Positions 17,669 to 28,429 of a DNA stretch of 64,000 bases are shown piece after piece; the first letter of the stretch is position 1; every line of letters starts with the position of its first letter. Both the position numbers and the translations under genes were made by a program. The DNA lies in assembly GCA_963790245.1 (NCBI GenBank), contig CAWBNP010000002.1, positions 1,488,001-1,552,000 on the forward strand, read 5' to 3'. The notes under the pieces were generated by a model that saw nothing but the letters and a program-made list of their open reading frames with translations, was not told where the DNA came from and ran no database searches. This DNA comes from JACCVG01 sp963790245 (GTDB taxonomy: Bacteria > Actinomycetota > Thermoleophilia > Solirubrobacterales > Thermoleophilaceae).

Positions 17669-17694
17669 CCAGAGGCGCCCGAAGGCGCCTCTGG
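17669..17694. terminator. Strong hairpin, probable bidirectional terminator
   Basis: An 11-bp perfect stem (CCAGAGGCGCC at 17669-17679, GGCGCCTCTGG at 17684-17694) closes a four-base loop. Read on the minus strand the loop is TTCG closed by C-G, the very stable UUCG tetraloop. No long T-run follows. It separates the plus-strand gene from the minus-strand transcription coming from gyrA/adh. Confidence 0.7.
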
Positions 17695-17880
17695 TGACAC
17701 TGCTCTGAATCGATCGGCGGCGAGCCTCCGCGCCTTCGTGCGCGGGGCCGGAGGAACCACTCCCGGCCATCTCCACCGACGGTGCCCGACTTGGACTCCG
17801 CTCGACGTTCCAGCACCGACCTAGCCGACGAGACGTCGCCTATGGCCGAAACCAATCCGGCATTGACCCCCGTGGGGTCT
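17695..17880 (-). other. Non-coding region, possibly a structured RNA on the minus strand
   Basis: No convincing protein gene is seen here. Read on the minus strand there are successive short hairpins (for example CGACG-TCT-CGTCG and CCGCGC-ACGAAG-GCGCGG) before the UUCG-loop hairpin at 17669-17694. Together with the strong ribosome-binding site at 17931-17941 this could be a short structured transcript. No known RNA family is recognised. Confidence 0.3.
17865..17879 (-). repeat. Palindromic repeat GACCCC-ACG-GGGGTC
   Basis: This is a member of the dispersed TAGACCCC palindrome family. Read on the minus strand it begins TAGACCCCACGGGGGTC. Its TAG doubles as the stop codon of the mini-ORF. 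Confidence 0.8.
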
Positions 17881-17923
17881 AGCGGCCGGGCACCTCCAGG
17901 GTCCCGATCAAACTGTCACTCAA
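17879..17923 (-). CDS. Candidate 14-residue mini-ORF behind an ideal ribosome-binding site
   Basis: A TTG start at 17923 gives M-S-D-S-L-I-G-T-L-E-V-P-G-R and a TAG stop. The stop is part of a TAGACCCC palindrome (17865-17881). Seven bases upstream is AAAGGAGGTGG (17931-17941), a near-perfect anti-SD complement and stronger than almost any other site in the window. The peptide is not recognised. It could be a leader peptide, a small protein, or an accident. Confidence 0.35.
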   Translation of the reverse strand: MSDSLIGTLEVPGR

Positions 17924-17930
17924 TTTAGGA

Positions 17931-17941
17931 CCACCTCCTTT
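17931..17941 (-). promoter_or_regulatory. Strong ribosome-binding site AAAGGAGGTGG
   Basis: On the minus strand AAAGGAGGTGG lies inside a GACCA...TGGTC inverted repeat, seven bases before TTG 17923. On the plus strand the same DNA resembles the 3' tail of 16S rRNA, but only over about 15 bases. Confidence 0.5.
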
Positions 17942-17980
17942 CCCTGGTCAGCTAATGAAAGCAGACCCAACCGACGGGCT

Positions 17981-18039
17981 TAGACCCCACCGGGGTCACG
18001 CGCACGCGGCACTCAGCCCTTCGCTCGAAACCTCGCGCT
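17981..18039 (+). repeat. Diverged copy of the 58-bp repeat with TAGACCCC palindrome
   Basis: The palindrome GACCCCACCGGGGTC is at 17983-17997. The following bases keep the order and spacing of the 14871 array (AGCCCTT, then CGAA, CCT, GCG, TAG) with many substitutions. It ends at the adh stop codon. Confidence 0.75.
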
Positions 18040-19140
18040 AGGAGAAGCCGATCACCGAACGGATCCCGTCCTGGCGCTCCATCAGCTCGAAGCCGTCGTT
18101 GACCTGGTCGAGGGTGATCCGGTGCGAGAGAAAAGCGTCCACGTCGATCTCTCCGGCGAGGTATCGCTCGACGAACTGGGGCACTTGGTCGCGCCCCTTG
18201 ACGCCGCCGAACGACGACCCGGCGACCCGCCGGCCGGTGATCAGGAAACGGGGGATGACATCGAGCGTCTCGCCCTTACCGGCGACGCCAGTGACGGTGC
18301 AAAGGCCCCAGCCCATGCGTGCCGACTCGACCGCCTGGCGCATCACCCCGACGTTGCCGGTCGCCTCGAAGGTGTAGTCCGCGCCGAAGCCATCGGTGAG
18401 CTCGAGGATCCGGTCGACGGAGTGCTCGTCGCCGACCATCACCTCGGTCGCCCCCTGCCCGCGGGCGAGCTCGAGCCGATCCTCGGACAGATCGACGCAG
18501 ACGATCCGCTCGGCGCCCTGGAGGCGACACCCCGCCACCGCGCCGAGACCGACCATCCCGGCACCAAACACGACGCAGGTCGATCCGGCTTGCACCTCGG
18601 CGGTGTTGATCGCAGCGCCAAGACCCGTCGACAGGCCGCACGCGAACAGGCAGGCGGCCTCGAGCGGCGCATCGGGGTTGATCTTCGCGAGTGCAATCGA
18701 GGGCATCACCGTGTACTCGGCGAACGTCGAGGTGCCCATGAAGTGGCGGATCGGCTCACCGTCGCGCGAGAGCCGCGTCGTGCCGTCGGGCAAAAATCCC
18801 TTGCCCTGCTGCTCGCGGATCGCCAGGCAGAGGTTGGTCCGATCGCTGAGGCAGTGAATGCACTCGCGGCACTGGGGCGAGAACAAGGTGACGACGTGGT
18901 CGCCGACCGCGAGGTCGGATACGTCGTCGCCGAGCGCCTCGACGACTCCCCCACCCTCGTGGCCGAGGACGGTCGGCGCGTACCCCGAGGGGTCAGCGCC
19001 GGAGGCGGTGTAGAGGTCGGTGTGGCAGACGCCGCAGGCGACCATCCGCACGAGGACTTCGCCTGGACCCGGCTCCGCGAGGTCGACCTGCTGAACCTGG
19101 AGGGGCGCGCCGAATTCCTCGAGCACGGCCGCACGGACCT

Positions 19141-19144
<4 letters not shown>
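18038..19144 (-). CDS. Zinc-dependent alcohol dehydrogenase (class III / MDR family)
   Basis: The 368-residue product is a medium-chain dehydrogenase. The catalytic zinc ligands are in G-V-C-H-T-D (C38) and G-H-E-G-G-G (H62). The structural zinc uses four cysteines in C-R-E-C-I-H-C-x7-C (about 92-106). The NAD-binding motif is G-A-G-M-V-G-L-G (near 194-201). It is closest in pattern to the class III (formaldehyde/thiol-adduct) and mycothiol-dependent group, but the substrate cannot be fixed. Its ATG overlaps the gyrA stop (ATGA), so it is translated at the end of the gyrB-gyrA operon. Confidence 0.88.
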
Positions 19145-21762
<2,618 letters not shown>

Positions 21763-21763
21763 C

Positions 21764-24187
21764 TCAGACGTCCAGATTCGTTACAGAACGTGCGTTGGTC
21801 TCGATGAACTCCCTACGCGGCTCGACCTTGTCGCCCATCAGCATCGAGAAGATCAGATCGGCGGCGCTGGCGTCGTCGACGGTGACGCGCTGGAGCGTCC
21901 GCCGCTCGGCATCCATCGTCGTGTCGTAGAGCTGGTCGGCGTTCATCTCGCCGAGCCCCTTGAACCGCTGCATCGCGACGCCCTCCTTGGCGACGTCGAC
22001 GACTGCGCGGCGCAGATCCTCGAAGGAGAGAGCGCGGTCGGTCTTCTTGCCGAGGTTGATCGCGAACGGCGGGGTGCCGGCGAGCTCGCGCAGCTGGCCG
22101 TGGACGCCACGGAAGCGGGCGTACTCGGGCGCCGCAAACAGCGACCGTCGGAGCCGCCGTGTGACGGCCAGCCCGCTCGTGCGCTGAACCGTCTTGACGA
22201 CGACCTCCTCCGCGTCTTCGGAGACCAGTTCGATCGAGTGCGGCTCGACGTCGGCGGTCACCTCACGCAGGTGGGCGAGCAGCGCCTCGGGATCGGCGAC
22301 GTCGGCGTCGAGAATCGTCGACTCCTCGAGGAAGTTGATCGTCCCGGGTCCGTACTCCGCGGCGAGCGTAGATGCCCACCCCTCGTACTGCTTGAGCAGA
22401 CGGATGAACTTCTGCCAGCGCGGATGGGTGAACCCGAACTCGCGGCCGTCGCGGTCGGTCACCTCGATCCGCTCGAGCTTGTCGCGCAGCAGGAACTCCT
22501 CGAGCTCGTGCTCACGCTCGATGTAGAGCTCGGTGCCGCCCGACTTGACCTTGTAGAGCGGCGCCTTCGCGAGGTAGATGTAGCCCTCGTCGATCAGCTG
22601 CGGCATCTCGCGGTAGAGAAACGTCAGGACGAGCGTGCGGATGTGGGCGCCGTCGACGTCGGCGTCGCACATGATGATGATCTTGTGGTAGCGGGCCTTC
22701 TGGACGTCGAAGTCCTCGCGGATACCCGTGCCGATCGCCGTGATCATCGCCTGGATCTCCTGGTTGGAGAGGACCTTGTCGATCCGGTTCTTCTCGGCGT
22801 TGATGATCTTGCCGCGCAGCGGCAGGACGGCCTGGGTATTGCGGTCGCGACCCTGCTTGGCCGAGCCGCCGGCCGAGTCACCCTCGACGACGAACAGCTC
22901 GGCGAGCGCGGGGTCGCGGACCGAGCAGTCGGCCAACTTGCCCGGGAGGGTCGAGTTCTCGAGCGCCGACTTGCGGCGCGTCAGGTCGCGCGCCTTGCGC
23001 GCGGCCTCGCGAGCGCGAGAGGCCTGCACAGCCTTCGTGATGATCGCGCGCGCCTCACTCGGGTTCTCCTCGAGAAACTCGGCCAGGCCGCGGTTGACGG
23101 CCGCCTGGACGAACCCCTCGACGGGCGGGTTGCCGAGCTTGGTCTTGGTCTGCCCCTCGAACTGGGGGTCGGCGATCTTGACCGAGATGATCGCGGTCAA
23201 CCCCTCGCGGACATCCTCGCCCTGGAGGTTGTCCTCCTTTTCCTTGAGCAGCCCCTTCGACCGCGCGTAGGCGTTGAGCGTGCGTGTCAGCGCCGACCGG
23301 AAGCCAGACAGGTGGGAGCCTCCCTCGTGGGTATTGATGTTGTTGGCGAAGCTCAGCAGCGCCTCCTGGTAGGAGGAGTTCCACTGCATCGCGACCTCGA
23401 CCTCGCCGACATCGCCCGAGTCCTCGAGGAATACGACCTTCTTGTGGAGCGCGTCGCGCGAGCCCTGGGAGTGGAGGTAGGTGACGAAGTCGCGGATGCC
23501 GCCGTCGTACTTGAAGCTTTCGGAGTAGCCCTCGCCGCGCTCATCGGTGAAGTCGATCTTCAGCCCGCGCGTCAGGAACGCCATCTCGCGGAACCGCTGC
23601 TCGAGCGTGGCGCGCTCGTAGTCAATCGTGTCGAAGATCTCGAGGTCGGGCAGGAAGGTGATGCTCGTGCCCCGGCGGTCGGTCCTGGCACCCTGCGCGA
23701 GCGCCTTGGTCGGCGTCCCGCGCTCGTAGGTCTGGGTCCACTCGAAGCCGTCGCGCCAGACCGTCAGCTCGAGCTGCTCCGAAAGCGCGTTGACGACCGA
23801 GACGCCGACGCCGTGCAGGCCGCCTGAGACCTTGTAGCCGCCGCCCTCGCCGAACTTGCCGCCAGCGTGGAGGACGGTCAGTACGACCTCGGCCGCCGGA
23901 CGGCCCTCTTTCTCGTGCATGTCGACCGGGATCCCACGGCCGTTGTCGGTGACCGTGACGCCGTTGTCCGGGTGAATCGTGATCTGGACCTCGTCGCACT
24001 CGCCCGCGAGGGCCTCGTCGACGGAGTTGTCCATCACCTCGTAGATCAGGTGGTGCAGCCCGCGCGTACCTGTCGATCCGATGTACATGCCGGGCCGCTT
24101 GCGAACCGCCTCGAGCCCCTCAAGGACGGTGATGTTGCTCGCGTCGTAGCCCGCCTTGGGCGCGTTGCTCTTTGCCTTCTCCGCCAA
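21764..24187 (-). CDS. gyrB: DNA gyrase subunit B
   Basis: GyrB supplies the ATPase and TOPRIM functions of gyrase. The 807-residue product has the GHKL ATP site (D-N-S-V-D-E-A, D-N-G-R-G-I-P, G-G-L-H-G-V-G) and the TOPRIM motifs E-G-D-S-A-G-G-S and D-A-D-V-D-G-A-H-I. It also has a C-terminal R-F-K-G-L-G-E-M-N block and carries a long insert near residues 560-690, as in some GyrB proteins. TTG 24187 is chosen because AAGGGA stands about five bases upstream and the conserved N-terminus follows. In-frame GTG 24286 would add 33 unconserved residues. Confidence 0.96.
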   Translation of the reverse strand: MAEKAKSNAPKAGYDASNITVLEGLEAVRKRPGMYIGSTGTRGLHHLIYEVMDNSVDEALAGECDEVQITIHPDNGVTVTDNGRGIPVDMHEKEGRPAAEVVLTVLHAGGKFGEGGGYKVSGGLHGVGVSVVNALSEQLELTVWRDGFEWTQTYERGTPTKALAQGARTDRRGTSITFLPDLEIFDTIDYERATLEQRFREMAFLTRGLKIDFTDERGEGYSESFKYDGGIRDFVTYLHSQGSRDALHKKVVFLEDSGDVGEVEVAMQWNSSYQEALLSFANNINTHEGGSHLSGFRSALTRTLNAYARSKGLLKEKEDNLQGEDVREGLTAIISVKIADPQFEGQTKTKLGNPPVEGFVQAAVNRGLAEFLEENPSEARAIITKAVQASRAREAARKARDLTRRKSALENSTLPGKLADCSVRDPALAELFVVEGDSAGGSAKQGRDRNTQAVLPLRGKIINAEKNRIDKVLSNQEIQAMITAIGTGIREDFDVQKARYHKIIIMCDADVDGAHIRTLVLTFLYREMPQLIDEGYIYLAKAPLYKVKSGGTELYIEREHELEEFLLRDKLERIEVTDRDGREFGFTHPRWQKFIRLLKQYEGWASTLAAEYGPGTINFLEESTILDADVADPEALLAHLREVTADVEPHSIELVSEDAEEVVVKTVQRTSGLAVTRRLRRSLFAAPEYARFRGVHGQLRELAGTPPFAINLGKKTDRALSFEDLRRAVVDVAKEGVAMQRFKGLGEMNADQLYDTTMDAERRTLQRVTVDDASAADLIFSMLMGDKVEPRREFIETNARSVTNLDV

Positions 24188-24371
24188 ACTGTCCCTTCTG
24201 CTCAGATCGTCCGAGGGGTCATGCGCGAGGAGCTCCTGCGGTGGCTCCCAACATGCGATAGCCCCGGCCACGAGTGCGCTGCGCACCGTCCGGGGCGACC
24301 CTTCGATTACCGCTCTCCATGCTACCAGAGCGGAGTGCCGGGTAACTGCTGTAAACCGTTACGAAATACCA

Positions 24372-24383
24372 GCAAATCGCGGA
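24372..24383. repeat. 12-mer GCAAATCGCGGA, shared with the dnaA-rpmH gap
   Basis: This 12-mer sits in the 206-bp gyrB-dciA gap within an inverted repeat CAAATC-GCGGA-GATTTG. The identical 12-mer occurs at 28559-28570. No other feature is seen in the gap except a TAGCAT hexamer at 24319-24324 (minus) that could be a gyrB -10. Confidence 0.5.
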
Positions 24384-24393
24384 GATTTGGGGT

Positions 24394-24741
24394 TCATTGC
24401 AAGTTCCTCCGACGGGTTCTGGCGGTCGCTCGAGGGCGACTGGTCGCTGAGAAGCGAAGACCCGCGAGCCGGCCCTCGTGGCGCGACCCTCGCAGCACTT
24501 CTTCGAAACGGGTCACGAGCGAGGCCGCCATCAGCGTCAGCTCGTGTGCCCAGCTGCTCGAATCGCACTCGAATCCGACCTCTCCGTCGCGCTCTGAGAC
24601 CGGCCGCGCATGAGCCTCCAGCGCCTGACCGGCGATCTCCGGCCAGAGTCGTTGGACCTCGGCGAGCAGGGTCTGTGGCGCCAGCTGGGTCTGGAGGTCG
24701 TTGAGCGCAACGCTCAGCGACCGAGGATCACGGCGCTTCAC
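24394..24741 (-). CDS. dciA: DciA-like (DUF721) protein, predicted helicase-loader partner
   Basis: This 115-residue basic protein has the DUF721 pattern: an N-terminal helix (R-S-L-S-V-A-L-N-D-L), L-A-E-V-Q-R-L-W-P-E-I-A-G-Q-A-L (about 24-39), then a strand-turn region with C-D-S-S-S-W-A-H-E-L. DciA loads or interacts with DnaB where DnaC is absent. The place between recF and gyrB is typical of actinobacteria. The GTG start overlaps the recF stop (GTGA). Confidence 0.82.
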   Translation of the reverse strand: MKRRDPRSLSVALNDLQTQLAPQTLLAEVQRLWPEIAGQALEAHARPVSERDGEVGFECDSSSWAHELTLMAASLVTRFEEVLRGSRHEGRLAGLRFSATSRPRATARTRRRNLQ

Positions 24742-25847
24742 GCCGCCCGCAACCCCTGCGCCGCCTCCGCGACGCCGTCGGTCACATTGACGTGGATCAC
24801 GTCGAGGGCCGCGTCGGCCGGCACGTGCGCGACCTCCGTCGCGGTCAGCAACGCCTGACCACCCGACTCGATCAGGCCGACGAGTTGCGAGCGGCGGTCT
24901 GCGTCGAGCTCGGACATCACGTCGTCGAGCAGCATCAGCGGCGGTCGCCCGGCTCCTACGAGTACGTCCCGTTCCGCGAACAGGAGTGCGAGCAGCGCCG
25001 CTCGCTGTTGGCCCTGCGACCCATAGGAGCGCAGCGACCGGCCGCCGAGCTCCAGCACGAGGTCATCGCGGTGGGGCCCGTGGCCGCTGAAGCCCCGATC
25101 GAGATCCGAGGTCCGCCGCTGTTCGAGCTCGGAGAGCAGATCGCCCGGGCCGCTCGCCTGCGAGCGCGGTCGGTACCGCAGCGCGACGGCGCCCGGCAGC
25201 CCGATCTCGGCGCCGCGCTGGACGAACGGCGGCGCGACCTCCTCGAGCGCAGCGGTCCGGTCCTCCATCAGCGCGAAGCCCGCACGCGCAAGCTCCTGAT
25301 CCCAGGAGTCGAGCGAGGAGGGTGAGGAGTGGCCGGCTCGGATCCGCGCGATCAGAGCGTTGCGCTGCGCGAGTGCGCGCGAGTAGGCGGCCCGCGTCTC
25401 GGCACGCGCCGGCCAGATCGCGGCGATCAGCTGGTCCACATGCGAGCGCCGCAGGGCGGGGGCGCCCTTGACCAGCTCCAGCCGCTCGGGGACGAAAACG
25501 CTGACCGGTGGGCGCTGCACCTGCGCGACCGGGGCGGCGGTCTGGGTGGCGCCGTCGATCGAGATCCGCTTGGCCTCCCCGGGCTCGAAGCCGACCTCGA
25601 ACCGGTGCGCCCCGCTGTCATCGGTCGCGTCGACAGACACACGCGTCACGCGACACCCGTGACGAACCATCTCTCGTTCGTTACGCGTCCTGCACGAGCG
25701 CGCCGTCAAGCCGAAGTAGAGCCCCTCGAGGAGGTTCGTCTTGCCGGCACCGTTTGAGCCGGTGACCACAGTCAGACCCGGTGCCAGCGAGACGTCGGCC
25801 CGCTCGTAGTTGCGGAAGTCGCGCAGCGCTACGCGGTCGACGAGCAC
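24738..25847 (-). CDS. recF: DNA replication/repair protein RecF
   Basis: RecF helps load RecA at gaps in single-stranded DNA. The 369-residue SMC-like ATPase has Walker A G-S-N-G-A-G-K-T-N (30-38), a signature-like S-Y-G-S-Q-G-Q-Q-R (near 275) and Walker B L-M-L-L-D-D-V-M-S-E-L-D (near 312). L-R-D-F-R-N-Y near the N-terminus is diagnostic. GTG 25847 starts four bases after the dnaN stop, and the end overlaps dciA. Confidence 0.95.
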   Translation of the reverse strand: MLVDRVALRDFRNYERADVSLAPGLTVVTGSNGAGKTNLLEGLYFGLTARSCRTRNEREMVRHGCRVTRVSVDATDDSGAHRFEVGFEPGEAKRISIDGATQTAAPVAQVQRPPVSVFVPERLELVKGAPALRRSHVDQLIAAIWPARAETRAAYSRALAQRNALIARIRAGHSSPSSLDSWDQELARAGFALMEDRTAALEEVAPPFVQRGAEIGLPGAVALRYRPRSQASGPGDLLSELEQRRTSDLDRGFSGHGPHRDDLVLELGGRSLRSYGSQGQQRAALLALLFAERDVLVGAGRPPLMLLDDVMSELDADRRSQLVGLIESGGQALLTATEVAHVPADAALDVIHVNVTDGVAEAAQGLRAA

Positions 25848-25851
25848 GGCA

Positions 25852-26967
25852 CTACACGTTGAGGCGAATCGGCATCACGAGATAGATGAACTCGCCGGCC
25901 GACCCGGATTCGATCAGGCCTGGGCGCAGTGGGCTGATGAGCTTCAGCACCAGCTCATCCGACTCGGCGCTCTCGAGGCCGTCGCGGAAGAACTCCGGAT
26001 TGAACCCGATCTCGAGTGGTTCGCCCTTGAACGGAAGTGGGACGGTCTCGGCGGCATGCCCAACGTCTGGCGTCTGAGCAGACACCTCGACCTGCCCCTC
26101 GCTGAAGGCAAGCCTCAGCGGGACGTTCTTCTGAGCAAGGAGCCCGATGCGGCGAACGACCTCGAGCAGCTCGCGCCGACTGACGCGCAGCTCGTGCTCG
26201 CAGGTTTCCGGCAGCAGCTGGCGATAGTTCGGGAATCGACCTTCGACCAGCCGCGAGGAGAGCACCACGCCGCCAACCGTGAACACGACCTGGTTCTCGA
26301 GCGCGGTTACGGCGATCTCCGTGGCGCCCTCGGCGGTCGCGATCCGCCCGAGCTCCTGGAGCGCGCGGGCGGGGACATTCGCCTCTAGCTCTCCGTCGAC
26401 CGGGGCATCGAGGGCGCGCTCCTTGACGCTCAGCCGATAGGAGTCTGTCGCGACCATCCGCAGCTCAGAGCCGGACGCGGTTACGAGCACGCCGGTCAGG
26501 TGAGGACGGGTCTCGTCGCGCGAGGCCGAACGCGCGACCCGGTCGATCGTCTCGATAAAAGCATCTGCCGGAACCTTGATCGTCGTCGCGTCGCCGGCCT
26601 CGGGCAGCCGCGGTGGAAAATCGTCGACCGGCAACAGCCTCAGGTGGAATGCCGAGGAGCCGGCCAGCACCTCCAGGTCATCGTCGCTCGCGCGATGCTC
26701 GAGCGTGACCGGCGCTCCGGCCGGCAGCGATCGGACGATGTCGAGCAGCAGGCGCGCGGGAAGGACGATCGCGCCCTCTCCGTCGGCGGTCGCGTCGAGT
26801 TGAACGCGGAGGCCCATCTCCATGTCGGTGGCGCGTAGTTCGACCCCGTCGGGGCCGGAACTGATCATCACACCGGCGAGCGATTGGACGGCGCTGCGTG
26901 GCGAAGCCGCCCGGCTCGCAATTCCGAGTCTTGCCAACAAAACATCTTGAGCAACAGAGATCTTCAT
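25852..26967 (-). CDS. dnaN: DNA polymerase III beta sliding clamp
   Basis: The beta clamp encircles DNA and tethers the polymerase. The 371-residue product has the three-domain clamp pattern, with an N-terminal M-K-I-S-V-A-Q-D-V-L, P-x-R-L-L-L-D-I-V-R-S-L-P near 65-75, G-V-L-V-T-A-S-G near 163, and a C-terminal Y-L-V-M-P-I-R-L ending typical of clamps (M-P-[IMV]-R). ATG 26967 has an AAGAGAG site seven to twelve bases upstream. It follows dnaA in the classic dnaA-dnaN-recF order. Confidence 0.96.
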   Translation of the reverse strand: MKISVAQDVLLARLGIASRAASPRSAVQSLAGVMISSGPDGVELRATDMEMGLRVQLDATADGEGAIVLPARLLLDIVRSLPAGAPVTLEHRASDDDLEVLAGSSAFHLRLLPVDDFPPRLPEAGDATTIKVPADAFIETIDRVARSASRDETRPHLTGVLVTASGSELRMVATDSYRLSVKERALDAPVDGELEANVPARALQELGRIATAEGATEIAVTALENQVVFTVGGVVLSSRLVEGRFPNYRQLLPETCEHELRVSRRELLEVVRRIGLLAQKNVPLRLAFSEGQVEVSAQTPDVGHAAETVPLPFKGEPLEIGFNPEFFRDGLESAESDELVLKLISPLRPGLIESGSAGEFIYLVMPIRLNV

Positions 26968-27091
26968 CTAACTCTCTTGTTATCTGGGGTTGTTGAAATG
27001 TCGACATCCTCCCGCAACCAGGGTTGCGAGCGGGGATCCGGGTGTGACGAACCTGTCGACAAGAGGTCAATCCTCGCAGCGGACACGGTCG
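26968..27091. other. Candidate replication origin (oriC) between dnaN and dnaA
   Basis: The 124-bp gap is relatively AT-rich near dnaN. It holds TGTCGACA at 26999-27006 and 27054-27061, with a third copy (TTGTCGACAA) at 27123-27132 just inside dnaA. TTGTCGACA differs by one base from the actinobacterial DnaA box TTGTCCACA. The dnaA-rpmH gap, the other usual place, has no such cluster. Confidence 0.45.
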
Positions 27092-28414
27092 TCACCGCCG
27101 GGCGAGCAGTTCTGAACGGAGCTTGTCGACAAGCTCGCGCGTGCGGGGTTCGGAGTCGACGGCCTGGGTCGCGCGGCGACACGCGTGAATTACGGTTGAG
27201 TGATTGCGCCCTGCGAACGCCGCGCCGATCGCGGGCAGGCTCTCGTTCGTCAGGTCGCGAGTCAGGAGCATGGCTATCTGGCGCGCCTTGGCTACCGAAG
27301 AGCGCCGGTCGTGGGCGAGGATCGCAGCGACGGTGATCCCGTAGGCCTCGGCGACCGCCTCGAGGACTGCCGGCACCGTGACCTCGGCCCGTTGTTCGGG
27401 AAGTGGTGGGCCGACGACCTCGCGGGCGAGATCAGCCGAGGGATCCTCACCGCGCATCGATGCATGCGCCACGACTCGAATCAACGCTCCTTCGAGGGCG
27501 CGGACGCTGGAGTTGACTCGCTTGGCGACCTCCTCCAAAACCTCCTCGCCGACTGCTGCGACGTCGCCGCTCGCGCGCTTGCGGAGGATCGCCAGCCGGA
27601 CGTCGAACTCGGGGCGGTCGAGGGCAACAACCAGGCCGGACCCGAACCGCTCGCGCAGCCGGTCCTCGAAATCCGCGAGGTCGGACGGAGAGCGATCGCT
27701 CGTGATCACGAGTTGGCGCCCGGATTCGTAGAGGATGTTGAAGGTGTGGAAGAGCTCTTCCATCGTCCCGACCTTGGCGGCGAGGAACTGGACGTCGTCG
27801 AGCAGCAGGACATCCGCCGAGCGGTAGCGCGCCCGGAAAAATTCGAAGTCGCGCTTGCGCGCCGACTGGGTGTAGGCGCTCGTGAAGCCCTCGAGCGTCG
27901 AGTAGAGGACCGACAACGATGGGTCGTTGGCGCGGATCAAGTTCCCGATCGCGTGTAGGAGATGGGTCTTGCCGAGGCCCGGCGGACCGTGGATGAAGAG
28001 CGGGTTGTAGGCCTGGCCGGGCAGCTCGGCGACCGTGAGTGCAGCAGCGTGGGCGAACCGGTTGCCATCACCGATAACGAACTGGTCGAAGCTGTAGCGG
28101 GGATTGAGGCCCGGGTCATCGACCGGGGCGGTTCCTTGAGCAGGACCGACGTCCGGAGCCCAGTCCTCATCGACCATCTCGACCGTCGTGATCAACGAAT
28201 CGATCCGCCCCGCGGTCGTTCGCAGAAGGGACAGATAGCGGTCCTCCACCAGTCGGCGGACGTGGTTGGGGGCGCGGACGTAGAGGCGCGCCCCCTCGCG
28301 CGCGGCAAGTTCCAAGGGGTCGAGCCAGAGCTGAAAAGTCACCTCGGGGACCGCCCCGCGCAGTTCGTCCCGGATCGCGAGCCAGGTTTTCTCAGGCGCT
28401 GGGGACAGGGGCAG
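27092..28414 (-). CDS. dnaA: Chromosomal replication initiator DnaA
   Basis: DnaA opens oriC. The AAA+ core has Walker A G-P-P-G-L-G-K-T-H, Walker B L-L-L-D-D-V-Q-F-L, and the C-terminal box-binding helix with A-G-R-N-H-S-T-V-I-H. The first conventional start, GTG 28342, cuts into domain I. The frame upstream continues as P-E-K-T-W-L-A-I-R-D-E-L-R-G-A-V-P-E, clearly domain I. No ATG, GTG or TTG occurs in that stretch. A CTG at 28414 lies six bases after GGGAGGA, so the protein probably starts there (440 residues). Domain II is short, as usual for small actinobacterial DnaA. Confidence 0.93.
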   Translation of the reverse strand: MPLSPAPEKTWLAIRDELRGAVPEVTFQLWLDPLELAAREGARLYVRAPNHVRRLVEDRYLSLLRTTAGRIDSLITTVEMVDEDWAPDVGPAQGTAPVDDPGLNPRYSFDQFVIGDGNRFAHAAALTVAELPGQAYNPLFIHGPPGLGKTHLLHAIGNLIRANDPSLSVLYSTLEGFTSAYTQSARKRDFEFFRARYRSADVLLLDDVQFLAAKVGTMEELFHTFNILYESGRQLVITSDRSPSDLADFEDRLRERFGSGLVVALDRPEFDVRLAILRKRASGDVAAVGEEVLEEVAKRVNSSVRALEGALIRVVAHASMRGEDPSADLAREVVGPPLPEQRAEVTVPAVLEAVAEAYGITVAAILAHDRRSSVAKARQIAMLLTRDLTNESLPAIGAAFAGRNHSTVIHACRRATQAVDSEPRTRELVDKLRSELLARR

Positions 28415-28422
28415 GACGGTTC

Positions 28423-28429
28423 CTCCCAG
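28423..28429 (-). promoter_or_regulatory. Ribosome-binding site GGGAGGA deciding a CTG start for dnaA
   Basis: On the minus strand GGGAGGA is followed by about eight bases and then CTG 28414 (a second CTG lies at 28408). It matches the 16S anti-SD well and is far better placed than anything before GTG 28342. Confidence 0.55.

Noticed and set aside
17535..17855. A 106-codon minus-strand frame
   Set aside because: It runs through the UUCG hairpin and into the antisense of the coiled-coil gene. There is no ribosome-binding site and no recognisable domain.
17926..17942. Resemblance of plus-strand bases to the 3' end of 16S rRNA
   Set aside because: Only about 15 bases match. Nothing upstream resembles 16S rRNA. 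A minus-strand ribosome-binding site explains the same bases better.
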